From assembly GCA_014155875.1 (NCBI GenBank), contig JACEFZ010006280.1, positions 262,501 to 326,500 of the forward strand: DNA of 64,000 bases. Reading direction: 5' to 3'. The translations under genes and the position numbers were made by a program. This DNA comes from Cepaea nemoralis (taxonomy: Eukaryota > Mollusca > Gastropoda > Stylommatophora > Helicidae). Below, one piece after another: positions 21,180 through 32,760 of the stretch; the stretch's first letter is position 1; each line of letters starts with the position of its first letter. The notes below the pieces were generated by a model. The model was given only the letters and a program-made list of their open reading frames with translations. It did not search any database and was not told the DNA's origin.

Positions 21180-22315
21180 ATATTCCGTGTGTTTAGTTTA
21201 TCTGGTATCAGACTTCATGCGTGGACAAAGAAGGCAATGTCAGCAGCACAGTCCAGATAATAATCGAGCTGCTTTATCAGAGAAGTCTACTGAATTCAAA
21301 TTCTGGCGGTGCCTGTGTTATCTTCGTAATCCAGTTTATAGTCAGAATAATAAATGTGGCAAAAGACACCGCTGTCTCACTCCTAATTTTATTTCGAATG
21401 CCTTCGTATGTTATTCCCCATAGAGAACTCTGCGCACCATGTCTCTATGTGTTGCCTTTATTAAGTTAATGATTTTCTGGGCGATCCCATAATGCCTCAT
21501 CAGTTTCCAGATTCCCTGTCAATGCTATCATCAAAGGCCTTTTCATAGTACACAAATTAAATATAAAGTGGTGAGTGCAGTTGGATGCTTTGCTCTCTCA
21601 CTATCCGCAGTGTGACTATCTGGTCAGTGCATGGTCTATTTTGACTGCTCACCCTTTAGCCGTTTATCAATGGATCTCTTAGTCTCTCCACAATGATCCT
21701 GAATATTTTCACAGGAATTGACAGCAACATTATTCCTCTATAGTTTTTACACTCCTGTAGGTCCCGTTTCTTTGGCAGCTTTACTAGCTATCCTCCTTCC
21801 CAATATGCTGGTATTTCTTCAGTTTCCCAGATTCCGCTAAACAATTAGTGTAGTAATTCAGTTGAGGTGTTTATAATAGTTTTAACAGCCTCATTAGGGA
21901 TGCCATTAGGACCCGTGGGTTTCCCTTCTTTCAGAAATTTGATAGCTTTACTAACCTCCTCTTTAAATGGTTTCTAACAGTGTATATATCCAGTTCTTCG
22001 TCTGGATATCTGGAGGGTCTTCTTGGAGTGGTATAATCAAGAGTTCCTCAAAGTTGTTTAGCCCATCTCTTCTTCTCCCTCTTCTTCGTTCCTCTTTCGA
22101 GGGGAGTGCATCATACCTAGTTATGTACCTCAAAGGTCGGTATATCAGACTTCTATGTTTACGGATTTCGGGCATTATCCATGCTTTATATGTTTGTTCC
22201 CTGTTCCCAAGGACTTCAATACATGTTTCGCTCCAAATGTTTTTAGCCTGCTGCCAGCAGTCTTTTGTTCTCTCCTTGTTTTCTACTAATTCTTGCATGG
22301 CTAGTACTTATTAGA
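21180..22315 (-). mobile_element. LINE-G fragment (pre-RT and RT fingers/palm)
   Basis: Minus-strand frame 22298-21963 is a pre-RT linker (CWQQAKNIWSETC, TYKAWIMPEIRKHR). Downstream, in shifting frames, come PNGIPNEAVKT, KNYRGIMLLSIPVKIF, a mutated palm, and ALWDRPENH/IIN..IKA..RDMVRRVL ... LGVRQRCLLP..LF. It ends before any ADD box. This is an RTE-like linker and RT with many stops. I saw only one copy in the window. Confidence 0.7.
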
Positions 22316-22336
22316 GGCGATGACCATAACATGTTT

Positions 22337-22338
22337 CT

Positions 22339-22371
<33 letters not shown>
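22337..22371 (+). repeat. (TTG)n microsatellite
   Basis: About eleven perfect TTG units, followed by an oligo-T stretch. Confidence 0.95.
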
Positions 22372-22374
<3 letters not shown>

Positions 22375-22379
22375 TGTTT

Positions 22380-22704
22380 TTTTTAAGTGATATCCTACAT
22401 TTCATTGATTTATATGTTTGTAAGATTGAGTTTAAGTTTAATTTTATTTTGCAGATGATGATCTTCATTTACGTTTGCACATATAAAATCTTACGTCGTG
22501 TAGAGATGATCTACATTTATAGTGCTACAGATGTGATCTGTTGTAATTGTATGTTTTGTGGTGTGGTGAAAACCACGTTACTTTATGTATTCTTTTATGT
22601 GGAGAAACACTTTCGCCGTTGACGTAATGATTCAATGCTCAGAAACTGGTGAATAATTAGCCATTTTCGTACATTGCGCCATATATCCGAGTTCCCACGT
22701 GATC
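22380..22704. other. spacer, nothing recognised
   Basis: AT-rich sequence before duplicated block 2. No gene is seen. Confidence 0.45.
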
Positions 22705-23095
22705 TCACAAAAGCCTGTGTTTTCCGATCGGTTATAGGCATTCAGGTCACCCTCCAAATTTTGACATTTAAATTTCTTTGATTACCTATAATTCTTTAGA
22801 GCTTTATGTAAAAATGTCCTGTTAATTGTTTAATTCCATGTCATTTGTGGGTGCTTAAAACTGGATCCCATTCTATTAATGATTTCCCTACCTCTTTAAA
22901 TATACTCCTTTTCTGTTAAAAAAAGGGGAGGGGGGGGGGGGGGTTGGTAATGTTTCTCTGGGTGGCCTAAGAACAGTAGTTTCACATGTGCTTAGAATTT
23001 ATTGTCTGCAACATGCCACCATATTATGCGCGATTCCAGAATGATAATCACACAGAATGCCATCTTCTTTCCTACTTGTGCTGTCTTTCATAATA
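22705..23095 (+). repeat. repeat shared with 4885-5290
   Basis: Same order of motifs as block 1, with an A7 G-run near 22919-22943 replacing the A/G patch there. It may be LINE 3' untranslated sequence. No gene is seen. Confidence 0.7.
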
Positions 23096-23222
23096 TGTAC
23101 ATAGATCGAACATTCCAGATACCAGTAAAGGGGGCTAACGCTTCAGTTACTGCTGCTTGATTTTGCAGTGACTGATTTCTTTACTCCATTTTGAAAATCA
23201 CTGACATACCAAACAAATGTTT

Positions 23223-23456
23223 GCATATCCTTTACAGGACATCGCTGTCAACATCAGCATCTTTCAGCTGATTGTTGATTTCTTGGCAAGATTACGCTCA
23301 GTAGTTTGCCATTGCTTTCTCAGCGACCGACTCACATACCCCGTAAGTTACCGACGCGATTAGAACCGCTACCGATTCTCGCCGTCGTCACGTTACTTAC
23401 GAGAGTATACGGGATTACGGAGAAAGTCGCGAATTCCTAGCCCAGGGATACCGGCC
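23223..23456 (-). mobile_element. SINE-1, full length but without poly-A
   Basis: The minus strand carries the whole head and body: gccggtatccctgg, ctccgtaatcccgtatactctcg, a weak B box, gtatgtgagtcggtcgctgag, caatggcaaactactgagcg and gatgctgatgttgacagcga. The block 1 counterpart keeps only the head (5303-5392). Confidence 0.85.
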
Positions 23457-23718
23457 ACTGACAAGAACTGCATAAATAAATGGTATTAAAGTTTGCATCT
23501 CATTTTTTTTTAAAAACATCCGCTTGTAACTTACTGACTAGCTAACCAGGATAGTTAGCAATACAGACGCTGAGTGATATTCTTGTTCTAGCTGAACAGA
23601 TATTGTTCGTCCTTACATTCATAAAATGGCGACTTGACGACTAATTGACGACTAATTGAAGAATTGGCATCACAGCACACCGGAAAAACCCAAAGATGCT
23701 TCGTTTCCCACCACAATT

Positions 23719-23900
23719 GCCTTTTGAGTCATTCATTCAGTAGCATCTCCTTTACAGAACCTTGCTCCAATAACAACCTTCCTGAAAACCTGTCGATCAT
23801 AAGCAAGATGTCCTGCGTCCGATACACCCATCTGGAGATCATCCGCCACATCCTGCACCCATCTTCTCTTTGGTCTTCCTCTTCCTCTCTTCGCAGGCAT

Positions 23901-23968
<68 letters not shown>

Positions 23969-24033
23969 CTTCTGCCGTCAAGCGTCGTGGAGAGGAATAA
24001 TTTGCGTTCCAGCGCCAGGTGGGCTGCACTGTA
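23719..24033 (-). mobile_element. LINE C-terminal fragment with long poly-Asp tract
   Basis: The minus-strand frame 24029-23733 has SSPRRLTAEV, then Asp runs of 10 and 11 split by a Tyr-containing interruption ((ATC)n with one ATA, about 23900-23965), then RGRGRPKRRWVQDVADDL and a stop. Compared with block 1 the tract has grown while the frame is kept. Confidence 0.72.
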
Positions 24034-24059
24034 TAATGTCATTCAGTGTCATTGTACAA

Positions 24060-24390
24060 TGTCTCTGATGTCGTCAATCTATTTTCTTCTTGGACGTCCT
24101 GGTGGTCTCGTCGCAGATTATCTTTGATGTAATTCCAGTGATGGTAGTTGATAGTGTTGCATTCTAACTACATGGCCAAACCACAAGGTGTTGATCCCAC
24201 TATCTGTCTAATAACAGCATTTGTTAGCAGTTGTTGGTCGCTTGTTGTTCGGCTTCGGTGTGTTTCCGGCATGAACGCTGGTAGAGTTGCGTTTTTCTTT
24301 CAATTTTCTCCATAATTGTCGAGCTATAGCACTTGAACAAATAAATTCCCTACTGGTTTGCTGGACCTGCCGTAGGTTATTAGAAGCCTA
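24060..24390 (-). mobile_element. LINE-K fragment
   Basis: The reverse complement matches the K fragments at 4.66 and 6.1 kb (VVRMQH and RGRPRRK context). It is broken and joins LINE-C at about 24390 exactly as in block 1. Confidence 0.72.
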
Positions 24391-26141
24391 TTATTAGCAA
24401 CGCCTATGGGTCAGTGCCACACCAGTTGTTGTGGCAATCACTAAAGGCATATCACGTGCCCGAGAACACGACGGAAATGCTAGTGCAGTACTTCTCAGGC
24501 TTCTCTCTTCGGTGCTCGACCAAAACGTTCACGACCAGATGGATCGTCTTGCAAATGGGTATTGCCATTTGATGTACGAATTCGCTGATATTATTTGTCA
24601 TGGCCATGCAGGTCATACTGGATTCGGCATCCGAGTGTGCACATGGTCCGAAACTTAGCGAAGTGCAGAACACGCCACCGCTGAAGGCCTTCATGGACGA
24701 TATGACAATTTTGACACCGAAGGAGAATGATGCTCGCAGCATTCTCCTCAGACTGGACGAGCTGATTCGCTGGTGCAGGATGAGCTTCAACCAAAGAAAT
24801 CGAGACGCCTGTCCATCATGAAGGGTAAGGCGGTGGAAAGGGTGTCCGTGGTGGCCCGACAAGTAATTCCCACGGTGATAGCGGAACCCGTAAAAAGTCT
24901 AGGCTGTGTGTACGACTCAACCCTGGCGGACAGGAACGCGGTGGTGGAGATACAAACAATGCTGACGAACGGCCTGAGTACCATCGACACAACCAGGCTG
25001 ATAGGAAAGTTCAAAATCTGGGTCCTCCAGTTCATGTTTATTCCGAAACTCCTGTGGCCGCTGCTGATATAGGATATTGGCACGTGCACAGTGACCACCA
25101 TGGAGAGCAAGATAAGCAGGTACATGGGAAAGTGGCATGGAGTACCCACATGCCTCACGACTGTCGCATTGTATTGTATGCAGAGTAAGCTCGTCCTCCC
25201 GTTCCTGTCCCTCATGGAAGAGTTCAAAGCCGGAAAAACCAGACTCGTAATGATGCTGCGCGAGTCTCCAGATATAACGGTTAGGCCTCAGTTCCCGCCT
25301 TGAAAACAGGAAGGAAGTGGAAAGTCGTCAGTGCGGTCGAAGAAGCCTAGGTTACACTCCAGCTGAAGTTGGTAATGGGCCACACTCAGTCAGACAGGAA
25401 AGGGTTCAGCTTCCAGAGCAATGGTCCGATGTGGTCGAAGGCGACGGCCAAAGAACGCAGAGACCTGGTGGTTCAGGAGATCCGCAAGGGGGAAGATGAC
25501 CAAAGAGTCCGCAAGGCTGCCCAACAGGCGCAGCAGGCACAGTGGACATCACAGGAAGCGGTAGTGCAGAGATCCATTACGTGGAATGAGATCAGGCGCA
25601 TGGCACCACTGCGTCTACGCTTCGGCATCCGATCCCTCTACGATGTCCTGCCACCAGGTGCCAACTTGGTCAAGTGGGGGAAAACACAGACCCGTTCTTT
25701 CCCCTCTGTACAAAAGCCAAAATAGTCCAGACAGCGGAGCACGTGCTGTCTGGCTGTAAGATCGCCCTGAACCAAGGGCGTTCTACGTGGCGGCTTAACA
25801 AAGTCCTGACTGAGTTGGCCGCCATAGTGGAAGTGGCAAGGATGAAAGCAAAAAGACAGGGATACAGGTCGAGGCTGATGGAGATTTTCTTCGTCCGAGA
25901 AGGGCGCAAAAATGGTAAAGCTGACGACTTACCGCTTGCTACCATTTTCGATGGTGCGAGGGACTGGGAATTGGCTGTAGACCTAAAGAGCCGTGGCAAA
26001 TGGTTTGATGTGCTGAAGCGAATGGTCATGAAAGGACGATCAAGAGCCGGGGCTCAGAAACAACTGTCTGAGGCAGCCGAAAAAGTCTCATGCTGGCTGT
26101 GGAACTGCCGTAACCTAGAGTGGAACGAGTCTCGAAACTAG
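24391..26141 (+). mobile_element. LINE-C copy 2 (internally deleted)
   Basis: Partner of 6361-8100. The FMDD box is FMDDM here (24694 region). The RT thumb is split by stops and shifts into 24600-24821, 24773-25072, 25091-25303 and 25369-25725. It carries the same endonuclease deletion as block 1. Confidence 0.82.
25674..26141 (+). pseudogene. LINE-C endonuclease fragment with C-terminal end
   Basis: The 155-residue frame gives the Cys-His-Cys part of the knuckle (PLC ... EHVLSGC), WRLNKVLTELA, ARDWELAVDLKSRGKWF, then GRSRAGAQKQLSEAAEKVSCWLWNCRNLEW and a stop. Because block 2 lacks the TGA found at 8000, this frame shows the deletion join directly: about residue 121 runs straight from the start to the end of the domain, with the catalytic middle missing. 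Confidence 0.78.
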
Positions 26142-26231
26142 TATGGGTAGAAGCGGTAACTGCAGTACCAACAATTTCTCAACCAAGACCACGAACTGTA
26201 CAACGTCTCGTGTCAAATCTTTAACCTCTAT

Positions 26232-26472
26232 TTTTTTTTATAGCATATTCTTTACAGGACCTCGCTGTCAACACCAGCATCTTTCAGCTGTATGTTGATT
26301 TCTTGGCAAGATTACGCTCAGTAGTTTGCCATTGCTTTCTGAGCGGCCGGCTCAGTATCCTGCAAGTCACCAGCGGGGGACGAACCGCTCCCAGCTCGCT
26401 CCCGCGCCGAGACTGCGTGACAAACGGGATTACGGAGAAAGTGTTGTAACCCCACAGCCAGAGAGACCGGCC
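26232..26472 (-). mobile_element. SINE-1 head variant
   Basis: Same insertion as 8256-8495. The left target copy is reduced to aacctctat because about 55 bases just left of it have been deleted. The right copy reads ccaacatctat, with one change. Confidence 0.85.
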
Positions 26473-26483
26473 CAACATCTATA

Positions 26484-26704
26484 ATATAGCGATAATCGAC
26501 CGTAGTTGTTGCTTCGGTAATGATGTGATGATGGTGTTGCATTCTAACTTCATGGCCAAACCACAAGGTGTTGATTCCACTGTCTGTCTAATAACAGCAT
26601 TTCTTAGCAGTTGTTGGTCGCTTGTTGTTCGGCTTCGATGTGTTTCTGGCATGAACGCAGGTAGAGTTGCGTTTTTCTTTCAATTTTCTCCATAATTCTC
26701 GAGC
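26484..26704 (-). mobile_element. LINE-K fragment
   Basis: Partner of 8507-8727, with no intact frame. Confidence 0.65.
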
Positions 26705-26772
26705 TCAAACATCAAACCATTTGCCACGGCCCTTTAGGTCTACGGTCAATTCCCAGTCCCTCGCACCATCGC
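26705..26772 (-). mobile_element. LINE-C scrap, inverted
   Basis: Partner of 8728-8795. The reverse complement matches the ARDWEL...KWFDVL segment at 25945-26013. Confidence 0.78.
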
Positions 26773-26788
26773 GACTTGTTGTTGCAGT

Positions 26789-27359
26789 CGCTCGACACCA
26801 AGCGACTGCAACAGCTATAGTGGTATCTCACTTCTGTGTATTGTTGGAAAAGTATTTGCCAGAATTGTTCTGCGCAGACTTCAAGTCCTAGGAGATCAAG
26901 TCTACCACGAATCACAGTGTGGCTTTCGACAGAACCGGTCTACCACTGATATGATATTCTCATTGCGACAAATGCAAGAAAAATGCCGTGAACAGAATCA
27001 ACCACTATATATTGCCTTCATCGACCTCACCAAGGCATCTGATTTGGTCAGTCGGGAGGGTCTGTTCAAGGCACTAAATAAGATTGGCTGCCCACCAACT
27101 CTTCTGTCCGTTGTGGAATCGTTCCACACAGGCATAAAGGGTATAATAAAGTTTGATGGTGCAACTTCTGAAGAGTTTGCAATCAAGAGTGGAGTTAAAC
27201 AAGGTTGTGTACTAGCTCCCACCCTCTTTGGAATATACTTCTCACTTCTACTGAAATATGCCTTTCGTTACCAGGATGGTGGTATATACATTCACTCACG
27301 CTCAGATAGCGGCCTCTGCAATGCTCAGAGATTGAAGGCCAAGACCAAATTTTTGAGGG
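26789..27359 (+). mobile_element. LINE-B copy 2, first half
   Basis: Frame 26951-27394 reads SLRQMQEKCREQNQPLY, FIDLTKASDLV, FKALNKIGCPPTLLSV, SGVKQGCVLAPTLFG and DGGIYIHSRSD without a break for about 140 residues, better than block 1. It is cut at KTKFLRV by the LTR-like element and resumes at 29163. Confidence 0.88.
27355..27359 (+). repeat. 5-bp target duplication GAGGG, left copy
   Basis: gaggg precedes TGTCAC at 27360. The same five bases follow ...GCGACA at 29163-29167. Block 1 has one gaggg at this place (about 9372-9376). Confidence 0.9.
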
Positions 27360-27981
27360 TGTCACGGAAAAAATGCAGTTTAGTGATTCCTTGATAACTT
27401 ACATATTAAAATACAAGGAAGGAGGAGGGTTAACCATTGTGTGCGTCATTCTGAGAGGAGGAATAAAATTAACGATCATTGACCTACGAATATAAAAATA
27501 GGATACAGGTGTTCGCCGAGTTCATTGCTTGACAATCGGAGCGTACGGACAGGGGACCCGGAGGAAGATCGCGTTGTGGGAAAATGAACGGAGAAACGAT
27601 CAACGGGTTAGGACGCTTTGCAGTATTCGCGTACGGGGAAACATCGACCCGGACAAACACGGGAGACGGTGATCAGAGAATAGATCTCTTTGAAGTGCGA
27701 CGGGTGACAACGGAGAGAAACGAACAACTAACCACTACGTGATTTCACCGCTTTTTGATGTGCAGGGTACGTCAAGAGACGAGGGTTGAGGATGGTAGAT
27801 CAAACAATCAACGAAGGATTAGACACTGAGTATAAATTGGTAGAAAAGTGGTTTTGTATTTAGTGTGCTACCAAACTGGACGGAAAGATGGATTTATGTG
27901 TCCCGTAATGAAAAGAAATATCCTCCCTTACAATGGGATAGAGTGCTTATGTGCGGATAAATTTCGATTCGGGGACTTACA

Positions 27982-27986
<5 letters not shown>

Positions 27987-28058
<72 letters not shown>
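27987..28058. repeat. (TA)n microsatellite
   Basis: About 36 units. It lies in the LTR-like element where the second copy has only a short TA/TC stretch (about 37128-37140). Confidence 0.95.
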
Positions 28059-28063
<5 letters not shown>

Positions 28064-28102
28064 AAACTAATATTAGAGTATAGTTTTAGCATAGGAAAAT
28101 AG

Positions 28103-28381
28103 ATGTGTGTGCATAGCGTTTACCATTGCTTTCTATTAGTGAATAGTTTAGACTTTGGTGAATTCATATGTCTTATGTGGGTGTTTACTTCGGAAGCCTT
28201 GTCATTATGGCTGGAGAAGGACACTTGCATAAGTAGTATTAAGTGGCAGACGCTTATCACTGGATCTGTTATACTTTTCACAGGTTCCAACTCCTATCCG
28301 GATATATCAGAGAAGATAGACACATACTTCTTGTGTACCGGAAAAGCTTGGTTGAAAAAACTCAAGGCATTTCATTTGTGA
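28103..28381 (+). other. 92-residue open frame inside LTR-like element 1
   Basis: The frame is unbroken but I recognise nothing in it. It lies in the part of the element not shared with the other copy. It is most likely a chance frame. The absence of a known motif and the AT-rich surroundings argue against a gene. Confidence 0.2.
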
Positions 28382-29162
28382 GGAGAGCAAATACCTCAAT
28401 AAACCAAGGAACAACCTAGACAAGGTCTAATACGAAATAAACATACCTTTAAGGGAACGTTGAAGAGGAAGAAACGAATAAATAGATAACCAAAGTAATA
28501 CTGGAAAAAGAAAGAGAAGTTTTCACGAAAGCAAAGCAAAATAAAACTACATACGTCTTGTACGCATAGTTAGGAAACAATAGACAAGTCAAAACATTGC
28601 TACTCATAGAGACAATATGCTGAACTGTGGTGATGTGGGTTTTTTTCAATGTTGGATAAGTATTTTCATGAAACAGACTCGGGCGAAGTCATAAACTTAC
28701 TGGACTATTATTACTGTACAGTGATCCAGTGGCGAACAGTTTTGTTTCATTCAATAACGGATTTACCGTCAGACTCAAACATACGGATCATCCAGGGTGA
28801 GACCTTTCCTGTTTGATGTGCTGTCCTGTGGTTTTGCATAATGAGTGGGGGAGATGTGACACCGCTGCTAGACATTACAAGTTCAGTCCTGCACCAACAA
28901 TAGAATACACTATCAACTACGCTTACACAGTCCATACACACACCAGACATCGTTTTTATTAATAAATCTTTTATTTATCGTTGAAAGGAACTGTTGTCGG
29001 AGTATGTGTTGAGGGAATAACAGAGAGAGTGAAAGAAATAGATATATGGAAGGGAAGACAAAAGAGAGGAGTGTAGACAGAAGTCAGTCAATAATCCAAA
29101 CAGATAATAAGTTTGAAGATGTGCTTGTTGATTCCACATTCCTCCTGGGAAAACAAGCGACA

Positions 29163-30195
29163 GAGGGTACTAATCAGAGAGTTGCTTTTTGCAGATGATG
29201 CTGCAGTTACGACCCACTCTGGGGAAGAATTGCAATGTCTACTATCTGCATTCACCAATGCTTGTTCTGAATTTGGTTTAACAGTTAGCAAAAAAGAAAA
29301 CACAGATTATGTCACAAGGTGCACATGGGGTACCATAAATCTTTATTGACGACGCCGAACTAGAGATGGTAGCATTTTACATATCTAGGATCAGTAGTAA
29401 ATAGCACATTATCTCTAGATTAGGAAATCAACATTCGGATTGGCAAGGAAGCAACAACAATGAACAGGTTAAGAAAAAGAGTCTGGGAGAACAGGGAGCT
29501 TACTGCCAAAACAAAAGTTCTTGTCTATCAAGCCTGTGACCTTAGAACTCTTCTTTATGGCAGTGAAACCTGGACAACTTACTCACACCAAGAGAAACGT
29601 TTAAACAGCTTTCATATGCGGTGTCTGCGAAGAATTCTTGGTATTAAGTGGCAAGACAAATCACAAATACTGAAGTATTGGAAAGATCAGGTTGTGTGAC
29701 AGTTTATTCCATGCTCAGTCTTCGAAGACTTAGATATATAGGACATCTTAGGAGGATGGATGATGGTAGAATACCAAAGGACATCTTTGTTGGTGAATTA
29801 CAGATGGGTAAGAGATCTCAGGGTCGGCCTCTACTACGATACAAAGATGTATGTAAGCGGGACATGATTGATACAGGCATTGATAATGCACACCTGGGAG
29901 CAAGTCGCCGCTGAACGTGTTGCATGGAGGGCAAACATCAGAAATGGAATAAAAACAAAGGAGAAAATTAGTGCAGGTAAGTCACACACCGAGCGTATGA
30001 GACGCAAGATGGTGCATGATGGTGGAAATGACCACGTGTTAACATGCACCCACTGTGAACGGACAATTACAGCGCAAATTGGCCTTATCAGTCACATTCG
30101 CTACCAAAAAAGGTAAAAGGCACCATAGGTAAAAGTTATTTTGCTTTTTTAAAGCACAAACTATCGTCTGTCAAGACGGCAAGGTGCCAATGAAT
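29163..30195 (+). mobile_element. LINE-B copy 2, second half
   Basis: Resumes with gagggtactaatcagagag, matching 9372 onward. It carries LLFADDAAVTTHS (29182-29225), the thumb with LLYGSETWTTYS, GHLRRMDDGRIPKD and the C-terminal CTHC...H finger to a stop near 30115. The 3' stem-loop sequence follows to gtgccaatga. One extra A in the SKKE segment shifts the frame at about 29295. Confidence 0.88.
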
Positions 30196-30204
30196 CGACC
30201 GTAG

Positions 30205-30550
30205 GTCGCACCCAGACTGGGCGCAATTTAACAATCTAAGGTGGCCAAAATATTTCACTTGCCTTTTTGTCATTTCTTTAATCAACTCTCTCATAAATCC
30301 CAGTTTCTCTAGAACCTCTACATTTGAATGCCCCCCACCCCACGAAATACGACATAGTCTTCTGTATATCCACATCTCCAGGGCCTCTATTCGACTTTCT
30401 AATTGTTTGTTTAATATCCAGGCTTCCACACCATACAATAGTGTTGAATATACATAACATTTGACAATTCTCATATATAACGCGTGTGGTATGAAGCTAT
30501 CAGCAAACTGAATTATCTGTGCCAGATTTAACAATCTATCTCGCTCCACT
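30205..30550 (-). mobile_element. LINE-D fragment
   Basis: Partner of 10415-10760. The frame 30549-30136 runs on as 137 residues only because the LINE-B tail happens to stay open. Confidence 0.75.
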
Positions 30551-30782
30551 CAATATTTTCTTTACCAGCACAAAGTAATTAAACAAGAAGATGCCTGAAA
30601 GGAATGCACCTAAACCAAACAGGATATATCAACAGACTGGAGCAAATGGAAGTTTAGTGCATGGAGAACATGCTTGTTTTACCCCATAGACTTTAGGCTG
30701 AATATTCCTAAAATGTAAATTGAATAAGGAACGATGTCAGTGGGGATTCCTTCAGTTCGTTATATTAATGCATATTCTAGAA

Positions 30783-31233
30783 CAGTGGCTCTCAACCTTT
30801 TTTGGCCCGTGCTCCCAATACCATATTTTTAGAACGTCATTCCAAAATTTTCGTATTTCCTACATAAAAACTTGGCCCGTGCCCCCCTTCATCATATTTT
30901 CAGAACGTCATTCCCCCCTTTGGTATTTCCTAATTAAAAATTCCCCCTCCCTTTTACACAGTATACGTAATAATGGAAGCTAAATTTAATAGCACATACT
31001 AAAACAAGCTTAGACGTCCACATAAAACGTGATTTGTGGGTCTACTTACTTTATAAAATGAAATTTAGAAGGGTGAGACGTACAGAACCGTAAAGTATGA
31101 AAGGAAAAACAATAGCAAGTAAACGGTTCTTGTATTAACGCTATCTTTAAATAATCTTCATTCCCCCCCCCCCCCTGGAAACCCTAAAATTCGCCCACGG
31201 GAGGGGGGATTCCCCACAGGTTGAGAACCACTG
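30783..31233. mobile_element. hAT-type MITE, block 2 copy
   Basis: Same 15-bp inverted ends and the same flanking ttctagaa (30775-30782 and 31234-31241) as 10992-11441. It is therefore one insertion copied by the segmental duplication, not two events. Only a few bases differ (C-run length, gcccac versus gccccc). Confidence 0.92.
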
Positions 31234-31498
31234 TTCTAGAATATGTGTTAGTTGAAATTAAGCTCTGTGCCAGCAAACGCTGGTTGTGTATTTCAGTTTA
31301 GGATTGACATATATGACTTCCTAGACCAAGGTAATATATACTTGTAATTAACATCAGTAATTGATAGGACTATCTGGGAGAGATCTGAACTATTCATTAC
31401 TTCCCTTTCGTCTTATGAAATGCATTTTTCCATAGGGATAACTATCAATGTATCGAATTAATGACAGTCTATAATCTATATTCTGTCTGCCGGCTTCG

Positions 31499-31735
31499 TG
31501 GCTTAGAGGTTATGACTTTTCTCCGTAATCTCGTATACTCTCGTCGGTAACGTGATGACGGTGAGAATCAGCAGTGGTTCGAATCGCATCGGTAACTTAC
31601 GTGTATGTGAGCCGGCCGCACAGAAAACAATGGCAAACTACTGAGCGTAATCTTGCCAAGAAATCAACATACAGCTGAAAGATGCTGGTGTTGACAGCGA
31701 TGTCCTGTAAAGGATATGCAAAAAAAAAATATATA
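31499..31735 (+). mobile_element. SINE-1, single copy in block 2
   Basis: Flanked by tattctgtct (31489-31498) and tattatgtct (31736-31745), one change. It corresponds to the tandem pair in block 1. Confidence 0.88.
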
Positions 31736-32213
31736 TATTATGTCTAGTGAAGTATTCATTCACTTTATTATCTCCCTTCGCTTATTCTACACTTGGTGAA
31801 ATCACTTCCCATGAGATGTTTATTATTTCCTTCTAATCTCTTTTGTGTATAATACATATGCTTAATAAATATATTATTATGCTACTTATATGAGAGGCAT
31901 CAGCAGAACTTTGTATGAATGTCATCATTATCTAGACGCGCCCAGTTTAATAGGTGACTGGGCATCTGCATATTAAGGGTGATTGAGAGACTCATTGCAT
32001 GAATATGATGGTGCATGATTGTTAGAAATGAGATGTTTGCTACATCTGCCAATATATCAATATCATATACATATATGTGTGTATATTCATCGCATATCAT
32101 TGGACCGGAATAGAGGATAGAAAAAGATTCAAGGGCCGATGATGTATGGATTTAGTGTGCGCCTTTGACCGACAACACGCAGCATACAGGGATCTGGCTA
32201 ACCTTCACATGAA

Positions 32214-32760
32214 AAGTAATCCATCCATCACATGCCATGCCGATAAGGGTGGACGGTCATGTTCTGCCATCTCACTCGATCACCAGAGTCGTGGATCAGC
32301 TCAGTGTTCCTAGTCTCGGACCATGCCACTGTGGCCAATCCATCCAGGTATTTATTTTCTCGGTCTTCCCCTTGGTCTCTTCCCTTCGATCTTGCCAGTG
32401 TCACCAAGTTCTCCAAGTCATTTCTTCTCATAACATGCCCAAAACATTTTGACTAGTCTACGTCTAATGATCTCTAATCAGTTTAGATCTTCATTTGTTT
32501 CTTGAAGGACTTGTTCATTGGTTTTTCTGTCTGTCCATGGTATTCTTTGCATTTTCCTCAGAAGCCACATTTCCACAGCCATCAGATGTTTCTCAGCTTG
32601 GCTGCTTATTGTCCACGCTTCACATCCATATAAAAGTGTAGATTCTATGTAACACTTCAAGGCTCTTTTTCTCGTTTCAATTGATATCTTCTTATTGGTC
32701 AGAATGTTTTTCATCTTGCAAAAGGCTACCTTCGCAATGGCAATACAGTACCCAAATTCC
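32214..32760 (-). mobile_element. LINE-E 3' half
   Basis: The minus strand reads KMKNILTNKKISIETRKRALKCYIES, LLYGCEAWTISSQAEKHL, WLLRKMQRIPWTDRKTNEQVLQETNED (32714-32478), then the MRRNDLENLVTLA end and the (GATG)n tail at 32216-32226. It extends 300 bp further upstream than block 1's copy. Sequence upstream of 32760 is unrelated. Confidence 0.85.

Larger units (their letters stand above)
27360..29162 (+). mobile_element. LTR-like element 1 (solo LTR candidate), 1803 bp
   Basis: It starts tgtcacgg and ends aagcgaca, with TG...CA ends. It has a 5-bp target duplication and precisely splits a LINE-B that is continuous in block 1. Inside, a TATA-like atataaaaatagg is near 27490-27502 and an aataaa signal is near 28961, in promoter-then-polyA order as in an LTR. 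No gag, pol or internal domain is found, so a solo LTR is the simplest reading. The element at 36282-37696 shares both ends but not the middle. A 5-bp-duplicating DNA element is an alternative. Confidence 0.7.
22705..32460 (+). repeat. duplicated block 2 (partner 4885-12922)
   Basis: Direct duplicate of block 1 with the same fragment order: 3' repeat, SINE-1, poly-Asp LINE tail, LINE-K, LINE-C, SINE-1 variant, LINE-K, LINE-C scrap, LINE-B, LINE-D, MITE, SINE-1, LINE-E. The LTR-like element at 27360-29162 is specific to this side. So are 23096-23222 and the upstream part of LINE-E (32460-32760). The shared target duplications of the MITE and the SINE show those insertions came before the duplication. 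Confidence 0.9.
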
